Shown one piece after another: positions 1 through 6,269 of a stretch of 9,867 nt of DNA (position 1 is the first letter of the stretch; each line of letters opens with the position of its first letter). This DNA is from an uncultured Bacilli bacterium (lineage in GTDB: Bacteria > Bacillota_I > Bacilli_A > ML615J-28 > CAG-313): assembly GCA_904502205.1 (NCBI GenBank), contig CAJGDR010000035.1:1-9867 (forward strand). The letters are read 5' to 3'. The translations under genes were made by a program, and so were the position numbers. Below the pieces are notes generated by a model, which saw only the letters and a list, made by a program, of their open reading frames with translations, did not search any database and had not been told where the DNA came from.

Positions 1-1176
1 ATTGAAATTGATAAAAAGATTCTTAATAAAGTTAAGAAAATACCATTTAATCATTACAATAAAATTGTTAGTGAATTAATTAATTACAAAAAAGTATTTT
101 TAGTTGATTTAAATATGTTTAACGATGATATTGATTTAAGTCAATTTGATTTAGTCATTGTTGATGATGTGAACTTATCAACAAGTTTCAAATATAATCC
201 AATTATGGAATGTAATCAAGTAGTGTTATTTGGTGATTCTACTCAAACAATAAATAACTCGAATAGTATTTTCTCACTTATTCCAAAAAGAAAGATTTTA
301 CATTTCCCAATGAGTTATGTTAAAGATAATCCTCAATTTGGTAATGTACTAAAAGAAAATAATCAATATATTTTAGACTTCAAGAAAAATGTTTCAGTTA
401 ATAAATTTGACAATGTAGATTTGATTATTGAACAAATCGTTTCTAACATCTATAAAGACACACATAAAACAATTAATATTTTAGTTCACAATAATAATTA
501 TAAAGTTGATTTTATTCGTAAATTTATTAAAAAACTAAAAGAATATTTCTCTGATGATGATATATTTGAACTATTAGAATCAAATGTTCGAATTATTACA
601 GTTCCAAATGAATCAACAATAATTTGTGATGATGCATATCTTTTATATGATGACTTTGTTGATATTGACTCAGAAATATTTAAAAATATTGTAACTAACT
701 ATTCGACTGTTAGACAAACATTATATATTTATACGACTAACATCAATGATTCACAAATAGAAGATGTCGAAAAACATATTAACAGTATGTTAAAATACAA
801 TGTTAAAAATGATAAAGTAATGCCAGAACTTGTTCAATTAATATATGATGAATTAAGTCAAAGTGGAATTAAGGTTGAACATGGTTATGGTAGACTAGAT
901 TTAATTATTAAAGGTAAAACTAATCGTGGTAAAGTTATTACACCAAATGTTGGAATAATGATTGAAGGATTAGATTCAAAAATTCCTTATTCTACACTTA
1001 ATGACTATCAATACTATTATGAAGAATATACAAAAAATGGTTGGAAAGTATATATATTATTTGTTGATGATATTATAGTTAATTTACAAAATCGCTTAGA
1101 TCAAATTTCAAAGTTTTTATCAAAAGAAGATCAACATATTACACGTCAATTAAAGATTGATGAGTTTATTGGATAA
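1..1176 (+). CDS. C-terminal part of a divergent SF1 (DNA2/NAM7-like) helicase with nuclease-like tail (5' partial)
   Basis: The frame is open from base 1, so the gene starts upstream and 391 residues are visible; the ATG at 115 is internal. Seen: a Walker B-like strand DLVIVDD (about 50-56 of the visible part), then VVLFGDSTQT (about 74-83), which resembles the GDxxQ motif of superfamily 1 helicases, then an SY dipeptide where the family has YR. Near the end come RLDLIIKG (D300) and GIMIEG (E322), followed by NGWKVYILF. That order resembles the VSR/MTES_1575-type restriction-endonuclease-fold domain attached to some DNA2/NAM7 helicases. Odd points: the Walker B acid pair is DD rather than DE, and the motif VI arginine signature is hard to recognise. 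Inference: a nucleic-acid-processing ATPase-nuclease, possibly with weakened helicase activity. The P-loop would lie upstream and cannot be judged. The stop is 4 bases before the ankyrin gene. Confidence 0.55.
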   Translation: MEIDKKILNKVKKIPFNHYNKIVSELINYKKVFLVDLNMFNDDIDLSQFDLVIVDDVNLSTSFKYNPIMECNQVVLFGDSTQTINNSNSIFSLIPKRKILHFPMSYVKDNPQFGNVLKENNQYILDFKKNVSVNKFDNVDLIIEQIVSNIYKDTHKTINILVHNNNYKVDFIRKFIKKLKEYFSDDDIFELLESNVRIITVPNESTIICDDAYLLYDDFVDIDSEIFKNIVTNYSTVRQTLYIYTTNINDSQIEDVEKHINSMLKYNVKNDKVMPELVQLIYDELSQSGIKVEHGYGRLDLIIKGKTNRGKVITPNVGIMIEGLDSKIPYSTLNDYQYYYEEYTKNGWKVYILFVDDIIVNLQNRLDQISKFLSKEDQHITRQLKIDEFIG

Positions 1177-1180
1177 GTAA

Positions 1181-1708
1181 ATGAAGAATAAAACTTATTA
1201 TTTAACTGAACTGAGAAGAGAAATAAAACTTCAACCTTGTTCAATTACTAAGATAAAAAAACTTATTAATGAAATGATTTCAAATAATATTAGTATTAAT
1301 AGTAAAACTTACAATGGTCGTACTTTACTACATTATGCTGTAAAATATAACCAAAAAAGATTAGTTAAATTATTTATTAAATTAGGGATAAATCCTGAAA
1401 TATGTGATGATGATTACAATACGCCACTACATTTAGCGGTAATTAAAAACAAATATCAAATTATTCAAGAATTGTTAAAAATTGGTGTTAATGTTAACAC
1501 TACTGGTGAATTTGAACAAACACCACTGCATTTAGCAGTATCTTGTAATAATTTAGAAATTGTTAAATTACTTTTAAAATTTGGTGCAGATAGTAATATC
1601 GTCGACGAACGAAACTTACGTCCAATTGATTATGCAATGGATGAAAAAAATGAAAAAATTATTAATTATATAACATCTTATAAAAAAGGAGGAAAAACAA
1701 ATGAATAA
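1181..1708 (+). CDS. Ankyrin-repeat protein, four to five repeats
   Basis: A 175-residue protein made almost entirely of ankyrin repeats. Clear units span about 45-77 (TLLHYAV), 78-111 (TPLHLAV) and 112-145 (TPLHLAV, then VKLLLKFGAD). Degenerate capping units lie at about 12-41 and 146-168 (RPIDYAM). No signal peptide or membrane segment is visible, so it is probably cytoplasmic. Ankyrin repeats form protein-binding solenoids; the partner cannot be read from sequence. The start lies 4 bases after the helicase stop with no good Shine-Dalgarno sequence, which suggests translational coupling. The 3' end overlaps cdaA by 8 bases and contains the cdaA ribosome binding site. The position suggests cotranscription with the helicase and cdaA, but a functional link is only a guess. 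Confidence 0.85.
   Translation: MKNKTYYLTELRREIKLQPCSITKIKKLINEMISNNISINSKTYNGRTLLHYAVKYNQKRLVKLFIKLGINPEICDDDYNTPLHLAVIKNKYQIIQELLKIGVNVNTTGEFEQTPLHLAVSCNNLEIVKLLLKFGADSNIVDERNLRPIDYAMDEKNEKIINYITSYKKGGKTNE
1686..1692 (+). promoter_or_regulatory. Strong ribosome binding site for cdaA
   Basis: AAGGAGG, a near-perfect complement to the 16S rRNA 3' end, ends 8 bases before the cdaA ATG at 1701. It lies inside the last codons of the ankyrin gene. It is the strongest Shine-Dalgarno sequence in the window; most other genes here use AGGTGA. Confidence 0.85.
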
Positions 1709-2519
1709 ACTATTAACTTTTACAATAAGTTTTCTTGATCAATTGTTTAATTTTTTCAAAAGTTATTACGCTGATTCAGTTGCTAGACTAGTTTTGGATT
1801 TAGTAATTATTCTTGGAATTGCTGGATTCATAATTTATTTCATGTGGAAGTATACTAATAAAAAATGGTTAATATTTAGTTTAACATTCTTTATTGGTTT
1901 ATTTGCTGTAATTGTTATTGCCGATTTAAAAATGGCTTATCGTATTTATAAATATGTTTTAATGTTTTATTTCTTTGTTTGGGCTTTATATTTCATACCA
2001 AACATTCGAAATGTATTTGAAGGTTTAACAAAACCTAAAAATAATAAAAACTTTGTAATTAATGAAGAAGCACAAGAAGAATTAATTAAAACTTTAATTG
2101 ATTCTGTAACATATTTATCAGAAAGACAAATTGGTGCTATTATTACAATTGAAAAAGAAGACTCATTAAATACTTATATTAGTAATGGTACAACATTAGA
2201 TTCTTTAGTAACTAAAGAATTATTATTAACAATTTTTATGCCTGGTACAGCTTTACATGATGGTGCTGTAATTATTCGTGAAAACCGTATTATGTGTGCA
2301 GGTGCATTCTATCCAACATCAGAAACAGGAAGCATCGCTAAAACATATGGTTCAAGACACCGTGCGGCTTTAGGTATTAGTGAAAAATGTGATGCTTTCA
2401 CAATTGTTGTTTCAGAAGAAACTGGAAATATCGCAATTACATTCGATGGTACACTTACTGAAAAAGTAGAATATGAAGGCCTAAAAGTATTCTTAAAACA
2501 ACATATTATCGTTAAATAG
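1701..2519 (+). CDS. cdaA: Membrane-bound diadenylate cyclase CdaA (DacA family)
   Basis: Condenses two ATP into the second messenger c-di-AMP, which controls potassium and osmolyte balance and wall homeostasis in Bacilli. The 272 residues match the usual CdaA length. Three hydrophobic segments lie at about 27-48, 56-75 and 82-100, followed by a cytoplasmic DAC domain from about 120. The catalytic signatures are present: ALHDGAVII with the DGA triad at 187-189, and GSRHRAALG with RHR at 219-221 (the commonest form is GTRHRAA). The IVVSEETG block follows at 235-242. The start is fixed by AAGGAGG just upstream. In Bacillus and relatives cdaA is normally followed by cdaR and glmM; here a PAS-like membrane protein comes next, and neither cdaR nor glmM is in the window. 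No c-di-AMP riboswitch was recognised upstream. Confidence 0.95.
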   Translation: MNKLLTFTISFLDQLFNFFKSYYADSVARLVLDLVIILGIAGFIIYFMWKYTNKKWLIFSLTFFIGLFAVIVIADLKMAYRIYKYVLMFYFFVWALYFIPNIRNVFEGLTKPKNNKNFVINEEAQEELIKTLIDSVTYLSERQIGAIITIEKEDSLNTYISNGTTLDSLVTKELLLTIFMPGTALHDGAVIIRENRIMCAGAFYPTSETGSIAKTYGSRHRAALGISEKCDAFTIVVSEETGNIAITFDGTLTEKVEYEGLKVFLKQHIIVK

Positions 2520-2525
2520 AGGTGA
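2520..2525 (+). promoter_or_regulatory. Ribosome binding site fixing the start at 2531
   Basis: AGGTGA is 5 bases before ATG 2531. An in-frame GTG at 2522 lies inside this site and so cannot use it; the ATG is preferred. The same AGGTGA-N5-ATG layout occurs before ispDF and tsaB. Confidence 0.75.
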
Positions 2526-2530
2526 AGATA

Positions 2531-3733
2531 ATGAATATCATTTTAAGTATTCAAATTTTACCACCAATTTTGACAATTAGTTTTTTAACAATTGTTTTAG
2601 TTTTAATATTATTAAAGCTATTTGTGTATAGTAGAGTTTGTTATATTGAATATTTAGCTATTATCGTATCAGCTGGAATTTACTTTTTAGTTAAGTGGTT
2701 ATTTAAAGATGCTGTATTAGTTAGAGAAATCATGCTTTCTGCTTTTGCATTAATTATTGCAGGATATTCTATTTATGATTTATATTATTTTGTTGGTAAA
2801 ATAAATGCCTTTAATAAAAGAGTTAATTCTTTATTAAAAAATGCACCTTTCGATTATTATTTTGCATCTAACGAAAAGGATCGTATTTTTGATTACTCTA
2901 ATTCTTTTTTAGATATTACAGATTTAGAAGATAATGAATTATATGGCACTCTAGGACTTCAAACACTACTTGCGAAATTAAATATTGTATCGATTAATAA
3001 TCAACCAATATCTGAAACATTATTTATGCGTTTCCATCTAGACTATGAAAACAGTGGTAAAGTTAAAAGCCCATCACATTTTCAAATTACAATTATTGAA
3101 AAAGATCAAGAACAAGAATATTTAGGAATTATTGAACCAATTTTTTATAAAGATAAATTTGTTGGTCGTTGTGTATATTTATCAAAAAGTAACCAACAAG
3201 CTCTTAAGAAAATTGAAGAAGGATTACTAAGTGCACTTGAAACAATCAAAAATGATCGCTCTCAACTTTATGCGATGATGTCAATGGTTGAAAATGTAGT
3301 TATGTATTATGATTATAATACTTCAACTTATGTTGTTACAGAACAAATGGCTAAGATGTTAAATCTAACACAAAGAGAATATTCAATTGGTGAATTTATT
3401 AATATGATCAAGTCTACTGATTTACCAAAATATCAAGAAATTAGTAATATAATTAGTTCAGTTGAAGTAACTAGAATTAAATATAATTTATATCTTGGTG
3501 ATAAATATTATCCTGTATATGATGATTTAATGTATTTAAATCGCGACAGCAAATTAATATCTATTATTCATTTAGCTGACTATCAACAAGTTGAAAACAT
3601 AACTGAAGAAAGTTCTCAATCATTTAGAGATTATTCAAAAGAAGTATTAGAAGAACAACCAGAACCAAAAGAAGACTTTAAAGATAAACTTACTGAAACA
3701 CTAAAACTATTAGAAAAAGTATTAGGTGAATAA
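2531..3733 (+). CDS. Three-TM membrane protein with two PAS-like domains, no output domain
   Basis: I do not recognise a named family. From ATG 2531 it has 400 residues. Three hydrophobic segments lie at about 9-32, 41-58 and 66-87, followed by a cytoplasmic part. A first PAS-like region (about 100-225) starts with LLKNAPFDYYF and a YSNSFLDIT stretch typical of the N-terminal PAS helices. A helical linker (about 228-250, KKIEEGLLSALETIKNDRSQL) leads to a second PAS-like region (about 251-350, from MMSMVENVVMYYD). The acidic, proline-containing tail from about 355 looks flexible and ends in a short helix. There is no GGDEF, DHH phosphodiesterase, kinase or HD motif, so it is not GdpP. It starts 11 bases after the cdaA stop, in the place usually held by cdaR. 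Inference: a sensor that acts through protein contact, possibly on CdaA. The PAS assignment rests on pattern, not on a search. Confidence 0.6.
   Translation: MNIILSIQILPPILTISFLTIVLVLILLKLFVYSRVCYIEYLAIIVSAGIYFLVKWLFKDAVLVREIMLSAFALIIAGYSIYDLYYFVGKINAFNKRVNSLLKNAPFDYYFASNEKDRIFDYSNSFLDITDLEDNELYGTLGLQTLLAKLNIVSINNQPISETLFMRFHLDYENSGKVKSPSHFQITIIEKDQEQEYLGIIEPIFYKDKFVGRCVYLSKSNQQALKKIEEGLLSALETIKNDRSQLYAMMSMVENVVMYYDYNTSTYVVTEQMAKMLNLTQREYSIGEFINMIKSTDLPKYQEISNIISSVEVTRIKYNLYLGDKYYPVYDDLMYLNRDSKLISIIHLADYQQVENITEESSQSFRDYSKEVLEEQPEPKEDFKDKLTETLKLLEKVLGE
3724..3729 (+). promoter_or_regulatory. Ribosome binding site fixing the ispDF start at 3735
   Basis: AGGTGA lies in the last codons of the PAS-like gene, 5 bases before ATG 3735. 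The in-frame GTG at 3726 overlaps it and is therefore unlikely as a start. Confidence 0.75.
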
Positions 3734-3734
3734 T

Positions 3735-4838
3735 ATGGTAACCGCAGTAATTCTTTTAGGTGGTAGTTCTACTAGAATGAATGGTTCAATTAATAAAGCA
3801 TATATGAAACTTTTTAATAAACAAGTAATTAATTACAGTATTGATGCCTTTTTAAAAGTAGAAGAAATTGATCAATTAATACTTGTTTATAATAAACAAG
3901 ATTTAGAACATTTAAACAAAGTATTAGATTATTATCCAGATGATGATATCAAAATCATTGAAGGTGGTAAAACAAGACATGAAAGTGTTCAAAAAGCTTT
4001 AGAATATGTTCAAACAGATAAAGTATTAATTCATGATGCGGCCAGACCTTATATAACACCAAAAGATATAAGAAGTGTCATACAATGTTTAAATGAGTTT
4101 GATGCTTGTACACTTTATCATCCTGTTGTAGATCAAATTAAATGGAATGGAAAAACAATTCCTAAAATGGAACTTAAAGCTGTTACGACACCTCAAGGTT
4201 TTAATGAAGTTGCTTTGAACTATATATTATTAAATCCAGATTACAATGCAGCTGATGAATTAGAAATAATTGAAAATAGAAACTTTAGGATTGGTTATGT
4301 TGAAGAATCAACACCAAATCCTAAAATTACTTACCAAAGCGATTTAGATAATAATAATTATCGAATTGGATTATCAATAGATTTTCATCCGTTTGTTTCT
4401 AAAGATTATTTAACACTAGGTGGTGTAAAAATCCCATCAACATTTGGTTTAAAAGGACATAGTGATGCTGATGCTTTATATCATGCAGTATGTGAAAGTA
4501 TTTATGGTGCTTTATCAAAAGGCGATATGGGAACTAATTTCCCTGATAATGATGCCAAATATAAAGGAATGGATTCAAGCTATTTTATATTAAAAGCCAA
4601 AGAATTGTTACAAAGTAGTGGTTATGAAATATCTAATATTGATATTATGATATTACTAGAAAAACCAAAACTTAAAGATTACAAATCTTTAATGCAACAA
4701 AATCTAGCAAGATTACTAGAAATTGATAGCGACAAAGTCTCAGTTAAGGCAACGACTTATGAACTAATGGGGCCTGTTGGACAAAGTGAAGGAATTCAAG
4801 TTGAATCAATTGTCTTATTAAAAAAGATCAATTTATAA
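3735..4838 (+). CDS. ispDF: Bifunctional IspD-IspF enzyme of the MEP pathway
   Basis: One 367-residue chain carries two non-consecutive steps of MEP isoprenoid synthesis. The IspD half (about 1-205) transfers CMP to 2-C-methyl-D-erythritol 4-phosphate. It shows the nucleotide-binding loop LLGGSSTRM with R14 and K21, GGKTRHESV (77-85), HDAARP (100-105), TTPQGF (151-156) and PNPKIT (194-199). The IspF half (about 208-367) forms the 2,4-cyclodiphosphate. It shows SIDFHP with likely metal ligands D216 and H218, GHSDAD with H242, NFPDND (268-273), KATT (338-341) and GQSEGI (349-354). The last is usually GRxEGI, so arginine is replaced by glutamine. Both halves look intact. Fused IspDF is known mainly from some proteobacteria; Bacilli usually have separate genes. 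It starts one base after the upstream stop and is followed by a terminator. Confidence 0.93.
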   Translation: MVTAVILLGGSSTRMNGSINKAYMKLFNKQVINYSIDAFLKVEEIDQLILVYNKQDLEHLNKVLDYYPDDDIKIIEGGKTRHESVQKALEYVQTDKVLIHDAARPYITPKDIRSVIQCLNEFDACTLYHPVVDQIKWNGKTIPKMELKAVTTPQGFNEVALNYILLNPDYNAADELEIIENRNFRIGYVEESTPNPKITYQSDLDNNNYRIGLSIDFHPFVSKDYLTLGGVKIPSTFGLKGHSDADALYHAVCESIYGALSKGDMGTNFPDNDAKYKGMDSSYFILKAKELLQSSGYEISNIDIMILLEKPKLKDYKSLMQQNLARLLEIDSDKVSVKATTYELMGPVGQSEGIQVESIVLLKKINL

Positions 4839-4867
4839 AAAAATGACGATTTATATCGTCATTTTTT
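4838..4867 (+). terminator. Rho-independent terminator after ispDF
   Basis: A perfect 13-base-pair stem (4838-4850 with 4855-4867, core ATGACGAT/ATCGTCAT) closes a TTAT loop. The A-run on the left arm and T-run on the right could let it act in both directions. The stem begins inside the ispDF stop codon and marks the end of the first transcription unit. Confidence 0.88.
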
Positions 4868-4912
4868 ATTTTACATTAACAAAAGATAGATTATAAATAG
4901 TTCTTTATTTTA

Positions 4913-4940
4913 TTATCATAGTACATATTATAGATATAAT
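4913..4940 (+). promoter_or_regulatory. Possible promoter of the yunB-like gene
   Basis: TTATCA at 4913-4918 (four of six matches to the -35 consensus), a 16-base spacer and a perfect TATAAT at 4935-4940 sit in the 130-base gap after the terminator, about 30 bases before the coding region. Local AT richness makes chance matches common. I looked for a convincing mother-cell sigma-E type promoter and did not find one. Confidence 0.35.
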
Positions 4941-4968
4941 TAAATAAAAATAATAGTCATATAATTTA

Positions 4969-5631
4969 GTGGTGATTATTATTAAAAGAAAATATATATT
5001 ATTATTAATGTTGTTACTTGTTATTCCAATATTATTAATTCAAATAATAGATAATTATTTTGGTCCGAAGACTAATGAATATATATATAATCAAACCAAA
5101 GTATTAGTGTCTAATACTTTTAGTAAATTGTTAAATGAGTCAATTATTCCTTTTATTGATAAAGAAGAACTAGTATATATAAACTATAAAGAATCAAAAG
5201 AAGTTAATAGTGTTATTTTAAACACTTCTTTATACAATGAAATATTAGGAAAAATATATATATTACTAGAAAATAATTTTCAAAATAATATGGAAAATTT
5301 CTTCAAAGAACTTGAAATTCCAATAGGTTCTTTAATCAGTAAAACGGTGTTTGCAGGTCGTGGCCACATCATTGATATACCAATAATACCGATTGGATCA
5401 TATAAAGTAGACCTTAAAACTGAAAGTATAGAATTAGGTATTAATAGTCAAAAATTAGAAGTCTTCATTGAAATAGATATTGATGTTGAAACAATAATTC
5501 CATTTAATCCAATGACTCATAATATTAAATCTAGATTCTTATTATCAAGTATTGTTGTTCAGGGAAATGTTCCTAATTACTATTATGCTTCAAACAGTGG
5601 TGATAGCTTCCCATATGTTCCAAATGTTTAA
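4969..5631 (+). CDS. yunB: YunB-family sporulation protein, membrane-anchored
   Basis: One hydrophobic segment (about 9-27) anchors the protein; the rest is probably outside the membrane. Residues about 115-206 carry the YunB signature order: IPIGSL (117-122), the glycine-containing VFAGRGH (127-133), PIGSY (141-145), GINSQ (157-161), IPF (177-179) and VVQGNVPNYYY (196-206). These correspond to the family's IPLGN, GLGPKI, VGS, GINQT, IPF and VIVGxVPxxY blocks. In Bacillus, YunB belongs to the mother-cell sporulation programme; its biochemical role is unclear. At about 220 residues the length is close to that of the family. The start is uncertain: GTG 4969 and GTG 4972 are the first in-frame candidates, but the only Shine-Dalgarno-like sequence (GGTGA, 4971-4975) overlaps them and points to an ATT codon at 4981. 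It stands alone between a terminator and the nfu promoter. Confidence 0.82.
   Translation: MVIIIKRKYILLLMLLLVIPILLIQIIDNYFGPKTNEYIYNQTKVLVSNTFSKLLNESIIPFIDKEELVYINYKESKEVNSVILNTSLYNEILGKIYILLENNFQNNMENFFKELEIPIGSLISKTVFAGRGHIIDIPIIPIGSYKVDLKTESIELGINSQKLEVFIEIDIDVETIIPFNPMTHNIKSRFLLSSIVVQGNVPNYYYASNSGDSFPYVPNV
4971..4975 (+). promoter_or_regulatory. Shine-Dalgarno-like GGTGA at the yunB start region
   Basis: GGTGA lies 5 bases before an in-frame ATT (4981-4983), the same spacing as AGGTGA before ATG in three neighbouring genes. It overlaps the GTG codons at 4969 and 4972, so those would have no upstream ribosome binding site. Confidence 0.4.
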
Positions 5632-5638
5632 AGTTATA

Positions 5639-5672
5639 ATCATATTATTAGAAAACATAATTAAAATATGAT
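5639..5672. repeat. Inverted repeat overlapping the nfu promoter
   Basis: ATCATATT (5639-5646) and AATATGAT (5665-5672) are perfect 8-base inverted arms around an 18-base spacer. The right arm covers the TG of the extended -10 and the left arm abuts the -35. It could be an operator, a weak terminator for yunB, or chance in AT-rich DNA. Confidence 0.35.
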
Positions 5673-5677
5673 ATAAT
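5649..5677 (+). promoter_or_regulatory. Extended -10 promoter for nfu and following genes
   Basis: TGATATAAT (5669-5677) is a perfect -10 hexamer with the extended TG element. TAGAAA (5649-5654) matches four of six -35 positions at a 17-base spacing. The predicted transcript starts at about 5684 with a leader of under 20 bases. No terminator is seen between here and the window end, so it may drive the whole downstream run. Confidence 0.6.
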
Positions 5678-5701
5678 AAGATACAAAGGAAGTATAAAAT
5701 T

Positions 5702-5932
5702 ATGGAAACAGTAAATCAAATTAAATTAGTCTTGAATAGAATTCGCCCTTTTATTCAAGGAGATGGTGGCGATGTTGAATTTGTTAGATATGAAGAGGGA
5801 ATTGTTTACGTTAAATTACTTGGTGCTTGTGTTGGTTGCGCTAGTGCTGATTTAACTTTAAAAGAAGGTATTGAAGCATTACTTTTAGAAGAAGTACCAG
5901 GTGTAATCGGCGTAGAACAAGTAGTAGAATAA
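5702..5932 (+). CDS. NifU C-terminal-domain (Nfu/YutI-type) Fe-S cluster carrier
   Basis: A 76-residue stand-alone NifU C-terminal domain that binds an Fe-S cluster, probably between two subunits, and passes it to target enzymes in the cytoplasm. Seen: IRPFIQGDGGDVEFV (14-28) and GACVGCASADLTLKEG (41-56) with the cluster-binding pair C43 and C46 in a CxxC motif. There is no N-terminal A-type domain as in E. coli NfuA; the short form is usual in Bacilli (YutI). AAAGGA (5685-5690) lies 11 bases before the ATG. It is the first gene after the extended -10 promoter. A possible client in this window is the MEP pathway, whose IspG and IspH are Fe-S enzymes, but they are not encoded here. Confidence 0.92.
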   Translation: METVNQIKLVLNRIRPFIQGDGGDVEFVRYEEGIVYVKLLGACVGCASADLTLKEGIEALLLEEVPGVIGVEQVVE

Positions 5933-5933
5933 T

Positions 5934-6269
5934 ATGAAAATCGGTGATATTGTCTACGGTAAAGTTACTAATATTTTAGGATATGGTGCTTTTGTATTAG
6001 TTGATGAATATGATGGATTAATTCATATTTCAGAATTCTCTGATCATTTTGTTCGTGACATTAAAGAATTCGTTAATATTGGTGATGAAGTAAAATTAAA
6101 AATAATCGAAATTGATGAACCTAATAAACGTCTAAAATTAAGTTACAAACAATTACATAAATCACGCGGTGTAAAATGTCCTATTCCAACATATGAAATA
6201 GGTTTTGAACCATTAGAAAAAGAACTACCTAAATGGATTGAAAGGGAAAGAATTCATGAAAATAATTAG
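5934..6269 (+). CDS. S1-domain RNA-binding protein, CvfD/YugI (general stress protein 13) type
   Basis: A 111-residue protein with one S1 RNA-binding domain (about 1-72): IGDIVYGKVTNI, GYGAFVLVD, GLIHISEFS and the closing KRLKLSYKQL. The short tail from about 85 has the GFEPLEKELPKWIE pattern that I associate with the CvfD/YugI group rather than ribosomal protein S1. In Gram-positive bacteria these proteins bind RNA or ribosomes and affect translation and stress or virulence gene expression. ATG 5934 is one base after the nfu stop, with a poor ribosome binding site, so coupling is likely. The last 14 bases overlap the lipoprotein gene. No membrane segment is visible. Confidence 0.88.
   Translation: MKIGDIVYGKVTNILGYGAFVLVDEYDGLIHISEFSDHFVRDIKEFVNIGDEVKLKIIEIDEPNKRLKLSYKQLHKSRGVKCPIPTYEIGFEPLEKELPKWIERERIHENN
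6242..6247 (+). promoter_or_regulatory. Ribosome binding site fixing the lipoprotein start at 6256
   Basis: AAGGGA lies 8 bases before ATG 6256. An in-frame TTG at 6238 would place this site inside the coding region and add six charged residues before the signal peptide, so ATG 6256 is preferred. Confidence 0.65.

Noticed and set aside
115..1176. ATG 115 as the true start of the first gene
   Set aside because: The same frame is open to base 1 with similar composition, and no ribosome binding site precedes ATG 115.
1181..1700. c-di-AMP (ydaO-type) riboswitch or promoter directly before cdaA
   Set aside because: The upstream sequence is ankyrin coding sequence up to and past the cdaA start, with no riboswitch-like conserved blocks.
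1181..1708. Ankyrin repeats as evidence of a eukaryotic-type effector or recent transfer
   Set aside because: Composition and codon use look the same as in neighbouring genes, there is no secretion signal, and small ankyrin proteins are common in bacteria.
2531..3733. The gene after cdaA as CdaR (YbbR) or GdpP
   Set aside because: CdaR has one membrane segment and extracellular YbbR repeats; GdpP has DHH/DHHA1 and a degenerate GGDEF. Neither is seen here.
4868..4968. Sigma-E type promoter for yunB
   Set aside because: CATATAAT at 4959-4966 fits a -10 loosely, but it lies too close to the coding start and has no fitting -35 element at the right distance.
5632..5701. Rho-independent terminator after yunB
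   Set aside because: The inverted repeat here has only AT-rich 8-base arms with an 18-base loop and no T-run directly after it; an operator or chance is at least as likely.
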